Part shown: piece after piece, positions 36,691 through 48,061 of the stretch | Position numbering within the stretch: the first letter of the stretch is position 1 | Layout: each line of letters starts with the position of its first letter | Assembly (NCBI GenBank): GCA_029379385.1 | Contig: CM055611.1 | Coordinates: 3,038,001 to 3,102,000 of the forward strand | Reading direction: 5' to 3' | DNA: 64,000 bases | Source: Quillaja saponaria | Lineage: Eukaryota > Streptophyta > Magnoliopsida > Fabales > Quillajaceae | Notes under the pieces: model-generated | The model's database searches: none | Seen by the model: only the letters and a program-made list of their open reading frames with translations | What the model was told of the DNA's origin: nothing | Made by a program: the position numbers and the translations under genes

Positions 36691-37520
36691 TTTTTATCAT
36701 TTTAACATATTTTTTTATATTATTTCATGTCTAAAAACTACATAGAAAATAATTAAATGGAATGGAATGATTATTCCTCACCTAATGCTACCAAACAATA
36801 TAATGGAATGATCATTCTATTCTATTTGCATTCCATTCCCATTCAAATTCCACAAAAATATTGATTCGAACCAAACTAGCCCTAAAGGAATTTTTTATTA
36901 TTTGGAGTTTTTCTTCGACAACCAAGTCAGGAGGTGAAGCTCTTGGATTATACAATTTTTGTGACTTTACGCCAATTGGTAGATTGTATAGGATTAATTT
37001 ATTTAGAAGAACATTTTTCAAAGTGTTCTGTCTCTAATTCACTAAGATTGTAATTGAGGATGGAGGAGTTTCCTTTAAAGGAATATTGGGGGCAATATTT
37101 TGTTCAATTTTAACAATTTGTTTAGTTATTTTGGCTAGAAGTTCCTGTTGTGAGGAAGCTTGCGAGCTTAATTCTCTATTAATCTTTGAAGGAACTTGAT
37201 AAGCTGAGAAAACAGGGTTCTCACACTATTGTTTAAGTTGAATATGTTGACTAGGAGGAGAGTCTGGGAGTTGTTCTCCTAAAGCTTGTAGATAAAAATT
37301 TGTATAATTATTTTGCTCATAATTGGATTAACAATTTTAGTTAGATCTTTATTTTTTAATGCAATTGCATAGAAGTATTTTTATCAGTTGGATTTTTTGC
37401 ATGAATTGTAAAGATTTTTTTTTTTTTAAAGGAAGTATAGAATTGACGACCTCATCTTTTTGAATTATCCAAATCGTTGAAGATCTGTTATTAACACTTC
37501 TTGAACTACAAAAAAGATAA

Positions 37521-38660
37521 TTGGGACCGGCTTCATAGGGTAAACTTCAAACCAATTGAAGAATGCAACATGAATTTCATGAGTTTCCATAAATTTGTAA
37601 TAAAGATTTTGAATCTTTTGTCTTTTAGATCTGTCAAATTTTTTTATTTTTTATTTAAAAAGAAAAGAAAAAAAGACTTTAACAAGTTGGTGTTTTTTGC
37701 GATATAATGATCTTTTAACAAGCGAATTTGAGTAATTTAAGGATGGTAAAGAGGGTCGTGCATAAGATACTTTCAGCTTTTGAAGGTGCTAATTTATTCA
37801 ACAGGTAAATAATTATTTACATCTACTTGTGTCCAATTGTCGTAGAAAATGTCATCTATAAGAATTGCACCTGTATCCACTCATCAATAAATGGGTCAGT
37901 GTCCCTGATGAGTATCAGCGAACAACAATTGGCTTATCTGCCTTGCTGTCGTTGATACCTTAATTTCTTGTAGTGATTTTATTATCATTTTGATTTATAA
38001 AATTTTGATTAGTTTCATAATAGATAGGCCGACTAGGCTTTGTAATTCTAGATTTTTTTTTTTTTTGAGGGCTTGGTTGGCATACTAAATTAGCGGTTTG
38101 CAACCAGACAACAGTGGGTCGGGTGTACTAAAATCTCACCTAATTTTGAAAGTTGGGTGGCCAGTTGAGAAAGGATTTCACCTTGGTATAAAATTCAAGC
38201 CGGTCAGTCAGACTAATAACTTTATAATTGATATTTGATAAATTATTTTGACCAATATTAAGGTTCATAATATTTTAAAATACTAACTTTTAAATTTTTA
38301 ACTTAATAAACATAAATTAAAATCTAAAATAATAATGCTATTTAACAATAAGTTAAAATCTATATTTATATATAAAAATAATAAGAAATAATATCAGGAG
38401 GATCAGATTAACCAGGGTTCAAAATTTTCTAACTTAGCCACCTAACCCAACCCAAAATAAAGAACAAAAAATCACTCTACTTTAAACCGGCACTTGACAG
38501 GTTGTTAGATTTTCAACGAGTTCGGATAGGGTTGGATCCAGATTGTCATTTTTTAAACTCCCATACTAAATACCTTCATTTTGATTAGCTTGACTTCTTA
38601 TTATTAAAATAAGTCCTTTCACCCATAACAATGCATATAATATCAATTTTGATTGGTTTG
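37521..38660. other. Intergenic DNA with one CACTA-like terminus
   Basis: No gene. Read on the minus strand from 37975, CACTACAAGAAATTAAGG resembles a CACTA-superfamily end. The partner end was not found. Confidence 0.35.
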
Positions 38661-40323
38661 CTCATTTTTTATTTTGGTTTTCCCACCGGCATTGCCTGTT
38701 CCTAGGTTCGAACTTGTGTTCTTAACTTAGGAATAGCAGCTCGTTTGCTTATCACTGCACCTACCATGTTGTTAGTTGGAACCTTTTATCTCATTTTTAA
38801 AAGTAAATGTTTATTTATAAAAAATATACCTTCTATATTGAATTTTAATGGAATAAAATCTAATAAAAATAAAGATTATGTCACTATTTTAAAATCGGGC
38901 CTGGAAGCTAACCTCGGAAAAAGTTTTTAGGTCACTAGTTTAGTTGTTGGTTGATCTGGTGACATTCTAATTAAAAACTATTTATATAATTTTTTTTATA
39001 TTCTTAATATAAAATATAAATATTTCATACACATACAAGAGTTTAATGCTAAACAAGAAATGAAAAAGAATCAACAAAAAATCATATAAATAAAATTAAG
39101 AGGAAAGGAAAATAGTAAAGTACAAGCTTCTCCTTGTATTTTATTATATTTTTTAAAATTTTAATGGACTGTGTTTTTAAAATAGTATCAGGTCATCTGG
39201 CTATTTTTGGTTCTGAGAGGTCCAACAACTATTTCAATTTTTAGCTCTAATCCTATATGAAGTGACACCTAGGCAACAGTCTGATCGCCAGTGTCAATCC
39301 AGGTCTTAAAACATTGTTTTAAATATTTAAATGAGTGTCCTAAGAGCATTTGTTACATTGATAAATAGAGAAATTTTGTATCATTTAATATTGCGGTGGT
39401 TGGCCTTGATTTCAGTATTATGTAAAAAATTATTTAATATTTTTAGAATATCTCAAAGGGGTGGTTCTTTGGACCAGTGAAAACTCCGATGTCAAAGTCA
39501 GTATTTGATAAGAGCATGAAAGCTGAAAAGCTGTAAAAGAGTAAATTTGAGAGAACAACCTCTTTTGTTTTGAGGTTTTGAGCCTCTTTATATAGGAGTT
39601 GTAGCGGAGTATTAATCACAATAATTATAACGTCAGTTACAATAATAATAACATCTGTTATATAATAATAGACAATAATAAAGTTTGTTACATTATAATA
39701 GATAATATTGGTGTCTGTTATAATATTAATAAGAATTAATGGTAGCAGTTACAATTCGAATTAGTCTGTTATACTTTAACAATGCCACGTGTAATATTAT
39801 TAGATTGGTACAATCTTGTATTATCAGTATTCATCTTGGACCTTTATTTGTTACGGTGATAAATAGAGAAATTTTGTATCATTTAATATTACGATGCTTG
39901 GCTTTGATTTCAGTGTTTGTAATAAATTATTTAAAATTTAAAAATTATATTCACTACATTTTAATAAGTATTCTCAGAGAACTTATTAGAAATATCCTTT
40001 TATAAAATATAATGAGAGATGAAATCTTAACCATATATATAGTGATCATATTTATTACGGTAGTTACTCATGATTTTAGTGCTAATTAATTCATAAATTG
40101 TTATTTTGGAAAATTATAATTTTCAAAGATAATATTTATTACATTTTATCGAGTGCCTAAGAGCACCGTTAAAAAAAATTAATGTTTACATATCCAACTG
40201 TTTATATAAATATCCAAATTCCAATGTGCTGAGTGTTATATTCTTTTCTAAACATAAAAATTTTAAAAAGCAAATTGTAAAAATTATAAAACAAAGATTG
40301 AATTTTTTTTTTATTTCCACATA

Positions 40324-40470
40324 ATGTTTTCCAACATCTCCCATCGATTCGTTTTAGCAACCAGTTGTGACCAAAGTTGCAAAGAGGTGGGATTTATTAA
40401 TGGGGGCGTTTGTTTGGGTTATGGTGGGTCAACAGATTACAAATGCTGTTGCAGGAAGAACTTTGCATAA
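40324..40470 (+). pseudogene. Small cysteine-rich (defensin-like) peptide gene, copy 1, intron and signal core deleted
   Basis: A 48-codon open frame starts MFSNISHRFV, like copy 2, then jumps directly into the cysteine-rich exon (ATSCDQSCKEVGF; NGGVCLGYGGSTDYKCCCRK). Compared with copy 2, a deletion removed the hydrophobic core of the signal peptide, the intron and the first cysteines, yet the frame stayed open. Six cysteines remain. Without a signal peptide it is unlikely to be secreted, so I class it as a pseudogene. Conserved spacing (GxC...YKCxC) suggests a defensin-like/LCR peptide; the subfamily is not assigned. Confidence 0.55.
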
Positions 40471-42149
40471 GTTGTAGTGTTGTACCACTGTGTTGAATAA
40501 TTAATTAAATAAGAACTTGACGAACTAAATTGTTTAGCATTTTGTTGCTTTGGAATTACTATGCATAGACCAGCTCAAGTATTTTTCTTAAAATTTGGAG
40601 ATTTGAAAATTAAATAATGGAAATGATTATGTGAAAATTAAGTAATTTTGGCCAGGGATCCTTAAATACAAGTAGTAAACTTTTATAAAATCAAATTAAA
40701 ATTGAGGTTTTCTATCAACACATGTTCTAAAATAAGATAGTACCGTAAAATATAACTCTAACCAAGGAGAGTACATCTTATTTCTAGTTCTAGCACATAT
40801 AAAATATAATATTTATAATATCAATTTTACCATTTACTTTTTAACTTTTTTGTTTGGTTTTCCATTTTAAGCTCTTTTTTTTTTTTTTTGGTTTCTCCAC
40901 AGGCATTGCCTACTCCTAGGTTCAAATTTATGTTTTCAACTTGAGAATGTAACTCGTTATCAGTACACCCACCCATGTTGGTAATTGGTACTTTTTATCT
41001 CATTTTTGAAACTAAATTTTTATTTTTATTAAAAATATACCTTTTATCTTCAATTTGAATGGAATAAAACTCTAATAAAAATAGATATTATATCAGTAGT
41101 TTAAAATCAGGCCTAGAAGTTGACCCCAAAAAAGTCTGAGAGTCACTAGTTCAACTGTCAGGTTGAACCAGTGACGTTCTAATTAAAAAATATTTATATT
41201 ATTTTTTTATATTCTTAATATAAATATAAATATTTCATACACATACAAGAGTTTAATGCGAAACAAGAAATGAAAAAGAATCAACAAAAAAAATATAAAT
41301 AAAATTAACAGGAAAGGAAAATAGTAAAGTATAAGCTTTTTTCTCTATTTTATTTTATTTTCTAAAATTTTGAACTGATTGTGTTTTTAAAATAGTATCA
41401 AGTCATCTAGTTATTTTTAGTTTTAAGAGGTCCAACCACTATTTTGATTTTCAACGCTAATCCTATCTAAAGTAGCACCCAAGCAACGATCCGATTGCAT
41501 GTGTCAATCCGGGTCTTAAAACATTGTTTTAAATATTTAAATAAGTGTCATAAGAGCATTTGTTACGTTGATAAATAGATAAATTTTGTAATATTGATAA
41601 TGGTGTCCATTACATAATAATAGACAATAATAGAGTCCGTTATAATATTAATAGTAATTAATGGTGGCAGTATTAAATGTTATAAATAGAGAAATTTTGT
41701 AACATTTAATACTGTAGTGGTTAGTCTTGATTTCAGTGTTGTGTAATAAATTATTTAATATTTTTAGAATATTTCAAATTTTAAAAATTATATTTATTGT
41801 ATTTTAACAAATATTCTCGGAGAATTCATTCAGAAATATCATTTTATAAAATGATAGATGAAATCTTAACCATATATATTGACCATATTTATTACAGTGG
41901 TTACTCATGATTTTAGTACTAATTAATTTATAACTTGTTAATTTTGGAAAATTATAATTTTCAAATATAATATTTATTACATTTTATCAAGTACCTAAGA
42001 ACATCGGTTAAAAAAAAATTATGTTTACATATGCAACTATTTATTTAAATATCTAAATTCCAATGTGCTGAGTGTTACCATTCTTTTCTAAACATAAAAA
42101 TTAGAAAAAAGATTAGAAAAAAGATTGAATTTTTTTTTATTTCCACATA

Positions 42150-42842
42150 ATGTTTTCCAATATGTCCTATCGATTCGTTTTCGGGATTCTATGCATCGTG
42201 TTGCTTTTGGCTTCAGGTAAAACCATAACTTTAATTTGTTATAAATTTGTTTTTACTTATTATTTTCTACTTGAATATATTGCTTCCTCTGTATCCCCTA
42301 ATTTTGGTTTCAAGTACTTTTTATTGATTCCAACATAATAGTGAAACTTAGGGAGAAAAGAGGCTTGCAAAATTAATCAAATAAAATCCCTTTGATCTTC
42401 TTTGTTTGTTTAGTTAATGAAATCCTTAATCTTTTTTGTTTTTGTTTTTGGTAATAAAATCCTTAATCTTTCAAATTGGCATGAGAACAACTATGCTTTT
42501 TATTTTTATTTTTTTCACTTGAATATTTGAGTTGTCATTGGAATATCAAAGTGTCAGCGGATATAACTAGTAAGATTTTTCAGCATTAGTACATGTGAAT
42601 TCAGTTTTCTATTTTAATTTCACTGTGGTATAATTTTTGTTGGGTTAATTCATAACTGCAGTTCCAGGCAGCAAGATGTTGTGATCCGGTACCAGACATT
42701 GCAGCACAGGGACCCTGCAAGGAATTAGCAACTAGCTGTGACCAAAGTTGCAAACAGGGTGGGCTTTGTTAATGGGGGCGTTTGTTTGGGTTATGGTGGG
42801 TCAACAGATTACAAATGTTGTTGCAGGAAGAACTTTGCATAA
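42150..42842 (+). pseudogene. Small cysteine-rich (defensin-like) peptide gene, copy 2, late frame break
   Basis: Exon 1 (42150-42216) encodes a classic signal peptide, MFSNMSYRFVFGILCIVLLL, ending at a CAG|GTAAAA donor in phase 1. The acceptor giving a sensible frame is GGCAG ending at 42671. Exon 2 then reads ARCCDPVPDIAAQGPCKELA and CDQSCKQGGLC, and hits TAA at 42770. One base out of frame, the expected C-terminal half (NGGVCLGYGGSTDYKCCCRK) continues to a stop at 42840-42842. A single indel near 42765-42770 therefore separates the two halves. As it stands it encodes a secreted peptide lacking its last cysteines. Confidence 0.6.
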
Positions 42843-43187
42843 GTTTAGTTTTGTACCAATGTGTGGAATAATCAATTAAATAAGAACTTGATAAACTAAA
42901 TTGTTTATCATTTTGTTGCTTTGGAATTACTATATGCATAGACCAACTCAATATTTTTCTTAAAATTTGGAGATTTGAAAATTAAATAATGGAAATGATT
43001 ATGTGAAAATTAAGTAATTTTGGTCCGGGGTCCTTAAATACAAGTAGTAAACTTTTATAAAATCAAATTAAAATTGAAGTTTTCTATCAACACATGTTCT
43101 AAAATATGACAGCACCGTAAAATATAACTCTAACCAATGAGAATACATTTTAGTTCTAGTTCCAGCACATATAAAAATATAACATTT

Positions 43188-43360
43188 CAATAGGTCCCAA
43201 TAATTGTATAGTCACAAAATATTAATTTAAAACATAACAAAATAGCATGTACAGTATCGCTCATAATTCTCAAATTTTATCATGCCAACAGACGGGGAAT
43301 TAAAATCTACGAGAGTGTAAAATAATTAGACCAAATGGAGTACAACGTACAGAGTGGCGC
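43188..43360. other. Spacer
   Basis: No feature seen beyond the end of the duplication unit. Confidence 0.4.
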
Positions 43361-43550
43361 GTAGGCTACACGTGCCCCTGGCAAGAGTGGGAAAGGGGCT
43401 GGCACCCACACTATATATAACAAGCATACTTGATTGAGCAACAATTGAATCTTTAAGCAAGTACGCCTCTAATTGAATTATTTGTGTGTTAGATCTTTCT
43501 TTCGCGGCTCTTAATGAGGTGAACACACACCTTATGAGAGAGAAAAGAAG
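43361..43550 (+). promoter_or_regulatory. Promoter-like segment with G-box and TATA, no gene attached
   Basis: A perfect G-box CACGTG at 43369-43374 is followed 38 bp later by TATATATAA at 43412-43420, in GC-richer DNA. No convincing reading frame follows; a decayed RNase H remnant begins about 250 bp downstream. It may be the promoter of a lost gene or the regulatory part of a mobile element. Confidence 0.4.
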
Positions 43551-43780
43551 GGACCTAATAACTTTTTTAATAATTAAACCTTAAGAGTTCTTTCATTATG
43601 AAATTCTAATTAAGGTACTCAACCTATACTTACCCCCATTACACATCATTTACAATAGGTGTGCTTGAGTCATAACCAACTGAACACATAAACTAATTAT
43701 ACTCTAACAAGCCTTCTCAATCAGACCAACCCGTTTTTATTAAACTAAATCATACAATTAATGGTAAATTTCTAATTAAC
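43551..43780. other. Spacer
   Basis: AT-rich, nothing recognised. Confidence 0.4.
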
Positions 43781-43785
43781 CCAGA

Positions 43786-45050
43786 ATGCCGGCCTTGGAG
43801 ATACACAAAAAATATTATGGAAGATGGATAGACGGTACCCTCTTGGGGCCTGGGGGATCTGGTTCTTCGGCATACCTTAAGGAGAGCTAATCATTTCACA
43901 TATTAATTGGCTAAATTGGGTGCAAAAAGACAGAAATCTAAAGGTGTGGGTATAAAAAGGGATGTTTGGAATGTTTCTACTATAATAGGATGCTTATCGT
44001 AATCTCTGGGCTATAAAGGGCTCTGTATAAGCTATTGTATAGGAGTAGCAATACAATGGGTTGTACTGCGTATGACATAATAACTGAAATTTAGAGTTTG
44101 CAACAAGGACTTGTTTTGGCTTCTCAAAGAGGAATCCAATTGTTGGAAACTAATGTGGATTCCAAGGCTATGATTGATATTATACATTGTAACAAATATG
44201 ATAATTTTGAAAACCTTATTCATGACTCCAGGAAGTTAATGACATTCTGTCATGATGTGGGGCTGCAACATGCTTACAGCTAAGAACATTTAAAGGGACA
44301 TCATGTTTTTTCTAGACTCATTGTTGAACCCAATATTTTAAAAACCACACTGGCCGATTGGACGGGTTAGATCATTGTTCGAATGATAAATTGGACCAAA
44401 TTGAACCAAATAACCTTTTTGGTGGTTGGACCGGTTAAAACTGATAAAAATTGTAAAAACTAAAAGAACCAATAGAACCAAACCGATTTTTCATTTACTA
44501 TCATAATTTGTTTTTTATATTAAAGATTAGTAAAACAATTGTATTTTATATTGATGTTGTTTTTATTATTTTGAGTTGAAACTTGAATGTTGTGATGCAC
44601 AGTAAATCTATCAGTTGTCATATTAATTATTAATAATTATATTTGACTATTTGTAATGTGATTTTTTATTATTTAATGAATATTGAATTATTATGTTTTG
44701 TTTTCTTGTGTATTTAATATTTAAAATTAATAGAAAAATATATAATATGTAAAATATTTAAAATATATAATTAAATATATTTATGAAGTCATTCAGTCTA
44801 ATTTTTGGTATGATCCTTGTTAAATCAATGACCCGAGACTCGATAATTTTTTCTAGTCAATCGATCACCAGTCTAATTCTTAAAACATTGGTTGAACCTC
44901 TTTAGTTTATGAATTTCCAGTTTGCATAAAAACAAATGTTGTTTTTCAAGGTATGGTTAATGTATTCTTAGGATGCAGTTGGGTTGGCATCTATTATATG
45001 TACTCAGTAATTTATGAAATAAAATATTATTTTACAATTAAAAAAAAAAG
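43786..45050 (+). mobile_element. LINE-type RNase H remnants (two), split by a MITE
   Basis: At 43.79-43.93 kb PWRYTKNIMEDG and, after shifts, LAKLGAKRQKS match the C-terminal half of a plant LINE RNase H. At 44098-44283 a 61-codon frame (QQGLVLASQRGIQLLETNVD, then SKAMIDIIHCN) matches the N-terminal half of the same domain type. A DNA element interrupts the downstream part at 44331. Sequence resumes after it and ends in an A-rich tail near 45050. Stops and shifts are numerous. Confidence 0.6.
44331..44890. mobile_element. 560-bp hAT-type MITE with exact 8-bp target duplication
   Basis: The ends are inverted: CAATATTTTAAAAACCACAC at the left, and the right end read in reverse complement is CAATGTTTTAAGAATTAGAC, with similarity continuing for about 35 bp. 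It is flanked by perfect GTTGAACC repeats at 44323-44330 and 44891-44898. An 8-bp duplication fits the hAT superfamily. No coding capacity. Confidence 0.85.
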
Positions 45051-46280
45051 ATCATATAGATTACATTTGTGATATCTTCGAAGTTGTATTCAGTTCAATA
45101 ATAAATAGTCTTGTTGTTCAAGAAATGACATCTCTAAATTATGTAAAGATTATTATCCAAGTTTTCATTTATTGATTTTCTTAAACTTTTAGGTTTTGTG
45201 ATTTTTCACTAACCAATTTACCTACATAAGCTTTACCATGTCAATCACCCTATGAATCTGAAAGATGCATTTAATTTTGGTACGTATGATTACTTAATTA
45301 CATAGAGAGTGGAAGATCATGCACGGATGATTGTGAGATATATGATTGAAGTTGAATAGTTATTTTATAAATAGGTTGAGAGTTCAACCAGTTTTGGGTA
45401 CCTATGTCAACATATGAGAAGTTTGTGATAATGGGGTTGCATAGACAGGGTGTAGTTTTTAAGACTTGGTGTTCTAATAATCAACATGTTCTAGGAAATT
45501 TCTATGGTGCTTTGTTATTAGGTGATATGTTGGGGGTGTTGGATGTTAACTATCAGACATGAATTTGTTACCCAATTGAAAAAGTGGGGAATATTTGAAT
45601 CATTATCAGGGTAGTCTTGTGATGGAAGTATGATATGTAACATTCTTATACTTATAATTTGATGTTCAAAACAAAAAAAAACACAAAATTTAATCACTTC
45701 ATGAAAGAGGAGGATAATCTAGTTATTTATGTATTTGTTCCGAGTTTGTACATATGGCCTTTAATGATGATTTTGAAGTGAGAACATGTTTTTCTAGACT
45801 CGTTGTTGAACTGGAGTTTTAAAAACCGAATCGGACCAGCTGGCTAATAAGGTTTACCAAATTGAATCTAGTAAGTATAACTCGATTAAGAATTTAACAT
45901 AATGGGCAATCACCCTAAGCAACTGAAAGATGCGCTTAGAGGTGAAATTTGACAAACACAAAAGAAAACCAAAATGAGATTTACATGTTTTAGATTTTTG
46001 TTCTAGATGAAATTTACTTTTTGAATTAAGGTTTTGGGGCTCAAACTTCACCAATTATGAAATAATTGCTAAAGCAAAGATTAAATACCATAAGTTTTTT
46101 TGAAGTCGTGAAAATGAAATAATTATTAATCATGCATGCTATTAGTAAGGTCTAGACTAGTTTATCTCCTCTTACTCCTCAAGGCTTATAAAATTCTAAA
46201 TCTATTTTTGAATGATATTAGAATAATTGCATGTATACTTCTTCTCTTTCCAAGTTAAAAGGCATTCCTTGGTGCTCAAT
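45051..46280. other. Intergenic DNA, partial duplicate of the 44.3-kb boundary
   Basis: Near 45.79-45.85 kb, CATGTTTTTCTAGACTCGTTG followed by GTTTTAAAAACCGAATCGG repeats the LINE-to-MITE junction seen at 44.30-44.35 kb, so this region includes a diverged related insertion. No gene supported. Confidence 0.4.
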
Positions 46281-46720
46281 CTTTATCTATGTTTGTAACG
46301 AAATTTGGCCATACAGAAAGCTCATTATCTTGGAGCATAACCATTCAACCCTTCCTTGATTGCTCCTCATGCTATTAGTAAAGTTGACGAGTTTAAGTTC
46401 ATCGCTTCTGAATGCACTACTAAACCTAACCCGTAGCATTTCCAATATTTTGTGGAGTCCACCTAAACATGGATGACACGAACTTAACACAAAGGTCTTT
46501 GCTTTTGGAAACTCATGTCTGAAAAGGATTGGTGGTGATACTGAGTTTTTGACGAAACCGGACCAAGTATGAAGATTTGAGAATATGTGGGTTAGGATAA
46601 AGGCAACCACTGAAGGAACCTGCACTTTGGATTACATGCAAATCACTCGCCATTCTAGGGAATCGACCTAAAGAGATATAGAATAGGGATAAAATGAAGA
46701 ATACATTTAGCAAATTAAAC
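46281..46720 (-). other. Unassigned region with overlapping minus-strand ORFs
   Basis: Overlapping frames of 112 codons (46287-46625) and 66 codons (46513-46713) in a GC-richer patch. Neither translation is recognisable. Possibly a decayed gene exon. Confidence 0.25.
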
Positions 46721-46917
46721 TATAATTCACTCAAATGACAATTTTTGTTTTTTCAACCATTTACATAGCCACATATTTTATACTTGTTCTTGGAACATCT
46801 TTCCAATATTAGTAGAACTTAGATAATTTTTAAATACTGATTTAAGATTTAATTACTATGGACAGCTTCCAAGACACTTAATAAAATGAGTTTATAGATT
46901 TTAAAAAAATGACACTT

Positions 46918-47043
46918 AATAATTCACATTATTCATCTCTAATGTATTGCATCAATCTGAATAATTCACAGTATTTATCTCCAATGTATTGCATCAATCT
47001 GAATAATTCACATTATTCATCTCCCATGTATTGCATCTATCTT
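46918..47043 (+). repeat. Three tandem copies of a 42-bp unit
   Basis: AATAATTCACATTATTCATC...GTATTGCATCAATCTG units begin at 46918, 46960 and 47002, nearly identical. Confidence 0.9.
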
Positions 47044-47740
47044 GTCCTTATCACAAATTCTTCCACTTGTGGAAAATTTCATTAACTTAAATTGAGTATG
47101 AGATATTCGGGTATCAAACTCGCTGGGTTGAAAAGAACTCGCTTTCGAGTTCAAACCTTCAAGAATTTTCATTGTTTTACACTTGAATCTTTCGAAAATA
47201 GTTAAATCCCACCTAATAGTTTTGAATTTGCCCACCACTAACTTTTTCGTTGAACAAATATGTTTTATTAACTTTCCATTTTTTTTCCATTTGTGTTCCA
47301 GTTAAGGAAGAATATATTTTACTTTTTTCAGTTGATATTATTTGAAAAATAATAATTTTAATTTTGTTAACCTTGTTAGTTGAGTTTTTCAACCTTTAAT
47401 ATGAGAAAAGAATATAACATATAAGCTAAATTGCTATGTTTTACTTAGTAACATGAAATTAGACAAAGACAAAAGAGGGCTGTAGTATGTTTTACAATGT
47501 TAATCTCATTTAAGAGCATAATTGTAGATATAAGTCTCCAATTCTATAACCAAAACTACTATCATTTAATTCAACATGAAAAAAAAAAGAAGAAAAAATT
47601 GAGAATAATATTCTTCTTCTTTTTAACAGCAATAAAAACTTTTATTAAGAATCGCAACTACTAGTACACAAAAGCAACAAACTAAAGCTGGAAAATGAAG
47701 AAATATACACACAAAAAAAACACACTGCTTTGCCCTGTAA
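47044..47740. other. AT-rich spacer 3' of MBD copy D
   Basis: No gene beyond a 73-codon minus-strand frame at 47017-47238 of no recognisable family. The homologous MBD 3'-UTR segment begins at about 47750. Confidence 0.4.
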
Positions 47741-47749
47741 GCACTGTTT

Positions 47750-47890
47750 GACAGAGGTTTTAGCCTTTTGTTCTACAACTCATTCTTTCTAATAACCTAT
47801 ATTTTCCTCCTTGAAAGAGCATGGGGGCTTGGAGTACTGCTTTCCCCTACAAGCGGTCATAAGTTTGTGTTTAATTAGTGTAGGATTCAT
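47750..47890 (-). other. 3'-UTR segment shared by MBD copies A and D
   Basis: TTTTGTTCTACAACTCAT and GCTTGGAGTACTGC (plus-strand reading) align with 14.33-14.47 kb at the same position relative to the MBD exons. A GGTAACA donor-like site just after the coding end suggests a spliced 3' UTR in this family. Confidence 0.45.
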
Positions 47891-48061
47891 AACTTACACT
47901 GAAAAATTTATCCGCGATGGGTAAGAAAAGGAAAAAATAAACAGTGTTACCTTTGCCATTTTCTTTTATTTCATTAAATGAAATCCTTCGTGTGCTTCAC
48001 AATCACTAGCGCTCTTTTAACTAACATGTCAATTTCATCTCCATCAATTTCTGTTTTATGA

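Larger units (their letters stand above)
32430..37520 (-). mobile_element. Decayed endogenous pararetrovirus (Caulimoviridae-like) polyprotein
   Basis: Minus-strand remnants of a caulimovirid-type polyprotein in the expected order, all frames interrupted. About 36.8-37.4 kb: N-terminal region (SSQQELLAKITKQIVKIEQN; YNPRASPPDLVVEEK). About 35.3 kb: coat-region motif FLPGLPRSLADKARGK. About 34.98 kb: degenerate CCHC knuckle. About 34.3 kb: protease remnant ALFDIDANSNCI. 33.3-33.5 kb: RT with an intact YIDD box. 32.53-32.85 kb: RNase H (KHYSTI; YWQVILSVFDFDIKYIKD). Numerous stops and frameshifts plus a roughly 1.2-kb insertion make it non-coding. A Petuvirus/Florendovirus-like affinity is likely, but placement needs a phylogeny. 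It is an old genomic copy, not an active virus. Confidence 0.8.
38665..43187 (+). repeat. Tandem duplication of a ~2.2-kb unit
   Basis: 38.67-40.83 kb and 40.87-43.19 kb are colinear direct copies. Markers: GGCATTGCCTGTTCCTAGG/GGCATTGCCTACTCCTAGG (38.69, 40.90), CATACACATACAAGAG (39.03, 41.24), the peptide start codons (40324, 42150), and TTGTTGCTTTGGAATTACTA (40.54, 42.91). Unit 1 has an internal insertion at about 39.46-39.85 kb with a TATATA-containing LTR-like stretch, and lacks about 400 bp present in unit 2 within the peptide gene. Confidence 0.85.

Noticed and set aside
37958..37975. CACTA transposon terminus
   Set aside because: CACTACAAGAAATTAAGG is convincing alone, but no inverted partner or 3-bp duplication could be located in the window.
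46287..46713. 112-codon minus-strand frame as a protein gene
   Set aside because: Begins and ends without context, overlaps another frame of similar quality, and matches no family I know.
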